In this document: positions 6,095 to 6,901 of the stretch, one piece after another
How the letters are laid out: every line of letters starts with the position of its first letter
Numbering within the stretch: the stretch's first letter is position 1
Source of the DNA: JAJBWD01 sp041670885
GTDB lineage: Bacteria > Bacillota > Clostridia > Clostridiales > Clostridiaceae
Assembly: GCA_041670885.1 (NCBI GenBank)
Contig: JBAXYJ010000159.1
Location: 1 to 6,901 of the forward strand
Reading direction: 5' to 3'
Length of the DNA stretch: 6,901 bases
Translations under genes and position numbers: made by a program
The notes under the pieces: generated by a model
Databases searched by the model: none
Seen by the model: only the letters and a program-made list of their open reading frames with translations
What the model was told of the DNA's origin: nothing

Positions 6095-6901
6095 TTGTTA
6101 GTTTCATCAAAAGAATTATTTAAGGCAGCGAGAAAAAATAATTTTGCCATACCAGCAACAAATTTTGTGGATCAGAATTCAATTAAAGCTTATATAGAAG
6201 TTGCCGAAAAATTAAATTTACCTGTTATTTTAGCCTTTGCAGAAGCACATAAGAACTATTTATCATTTGATGAGGCATTATTATTAGGTAAATACTATGG
6301 TGAAAAGGCAAAGGTTCCGGCAGTTTTACATTTAGATCATGGTACTACTAAAGAATTAATAATAAGAGCTATAGATGAAGGTTTTAATTCTGTAATGTTA
6401 GATGCTTCCATGGATTCCTTTGAGGATAATGTTAAAAGGACAAAAGAAATTGTAGACTATGCTCACCTGAGAGGAGTAGTTGTAGAAGCTGAAATAGGAC
6501 ATGTTGGCGGCGGAGAAGATTATAAAAGTAAAGATGACAGCGACAGTATATATACTACTGCTGAGGAAGCAAAAAAATTTGTTGAACTTACAAATGTAGA
6601 TTCTCTTGCAGTATCTATTGGAACTGCTCATGGAGCTTATAAAGGAACACCTGTTATTGATTTTGACAGATTAAAAGAAATCAGAAATGCTATAGATACT
6701 CCTTTGGTACTTCACGGTGGTTCATCAACAGGAGATGATAATCTTGAAAGATGCGCTCTTAATGGAATAAGCAAAATAAATATATACACAGATTTCGTAA
6801 CAGCTGCACTTAAAAAATCACAAAGTGCAAAATTCAGTGATTATTATGACTTAAGAGATGCACTAAGTGAAGGCATGAAAGAATGCTTAGAACACTATTA
6901 T
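6095..6901 (+). CDS. Class II ketose-bisphosphate aldolase, 3' end cut by the window
   Basis: The visible 269 residues belong to the zinc-dependent class II aldolase family (fructose- or tagatose-1,6-bisphosphate aldolase), which cleaves a ketose bisphosphate into dihydroxyacetone phosphate and an aldehyde. Asp81 in HLDHG is the catalytic acid. His82, His179 in IGTAHGAYKG and His207 in VLHGGSS are the expected zinc ligands. Glu131 and Glu133 lie in VEAEIGHVGG, and KINIYTD (227-233) is the phosphate-side motif. The run FVELTNVDSLAVSIGTAHG resembles KbaY/GatY of tagatose and galactitol breakdown, but HLDHG and GGSSTGDD differ from KbaY (HLDHH, GASD), so the substrate remains open. Family members have about 280-290 residues, so only the last 10-20 are missing. 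Translation starts at TTG. It is the third gene of the PTS operon and would process the imported sugar phosphate after a second phosphorylation. Confidence 0.9.
   Translation, partial: MLVSSKELFKAARKNNFAIPATNFVDQNSIKAYIEVAEKLNLPVILAFAEAHKNYLSFDEALLLGKYYGEKAKVPAVLHLDHGTTKELIIRAIDEGFNSVMLDASMDSFEDNVKRTKEIVDYAHLRGVVVEAEIGHVGGGEDYKSKDDSDSIYTTAEEAKKFVELTNVDSLAVSIGTAHGAYKGTPVIDFDRLKEIRNAIDTPLVLHGGSSTGDDNLERCALNGISKINIYTDFVTAALKKSQSAKFSDYYDLRDALSEGMKECLEHYY

Noticed and set aside
6398..6631. Reverse-strand open frame inside the aldolase gene
   Set aside because: It is antisense to the conserved aldolase barrel and its hydrophobic residues come from complementing lysine- and glutamate-rich codons.
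3523..6901. Horizontal transfer of the PTS operon
   Set aside because: The operon looks somewhat more AT-rich than topA on spot checks, but there are no integrase, transposase, tRNA or flanking repeats, and the difference may be ordinary variation between core and metabolic genes.

Overview
The window is AT-rich DNA with strong purine-rich ribosome binding sites and intrinsic terminators. It carries a type IA topoisomerase with three C-terminal Cys4 zinc ribbons followed by a full-length CodY. This gene pair and the protein sequences suggest a low-GC Firmicute, most likely Clostridium or a close relative. The species cannot be resolved from the sequence alone. Every gene is on the + strand.

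The left part (1-3071) is core genome. topA encodes DNA topoisomerase I. It is followed after 91 bases by codY, the GTP- and branched-chain-amino-acid-sensing global regulator, which has a well-formed promoter of its own just past the topA stop. Transcription of codY ends at a strong 12-bp hairpin with a T-run. A second, independent hairpin with a T9 run follows about 30 bases later.

The middle (3072-3522) has no gene. It holds the second terminator, a 12-bp perfect palindrome, a candidate promoter, two near-identical 20-base cre-like repeats 178 bp apart, and a pair of mutually exclusive hairpins. It looks like a complex control region for the operon that follows.

The right part (3523-6901) is the start of a sugar or polyol phosphotransferase (PTS) operon. 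It encodes a MtlR/LicR-type activator (HTH-HTH-PRD-PRD-EIIB-EIIA), a stand-alone GatA-like EIIA, and a class II ketose-bisphosphate aldolase cut by the window edge. Gaps are only 20 and 23 bases. The expected logic is that the PTS imports and phosphorylates the substrate, the regulator reads PTS phosphorylation state to switch the operon on, and the aldolase splits the resulting ketose bisphosphate. The GatA-like EIIA and KbaY/GatY-like aldolase hint at a galactitol- or tagatose-type pathway, but the substrate is not proven. The EIIB and EIIC permease genes would be expected just beyond the right edge.

I see no mobile element, CRISPR array, RNA gene or clearly new system. The points most worth a second look are the unusual loss of PRD histidines in the regulator and the duplicated cre-like elements and alternative hairpins upstream of it.
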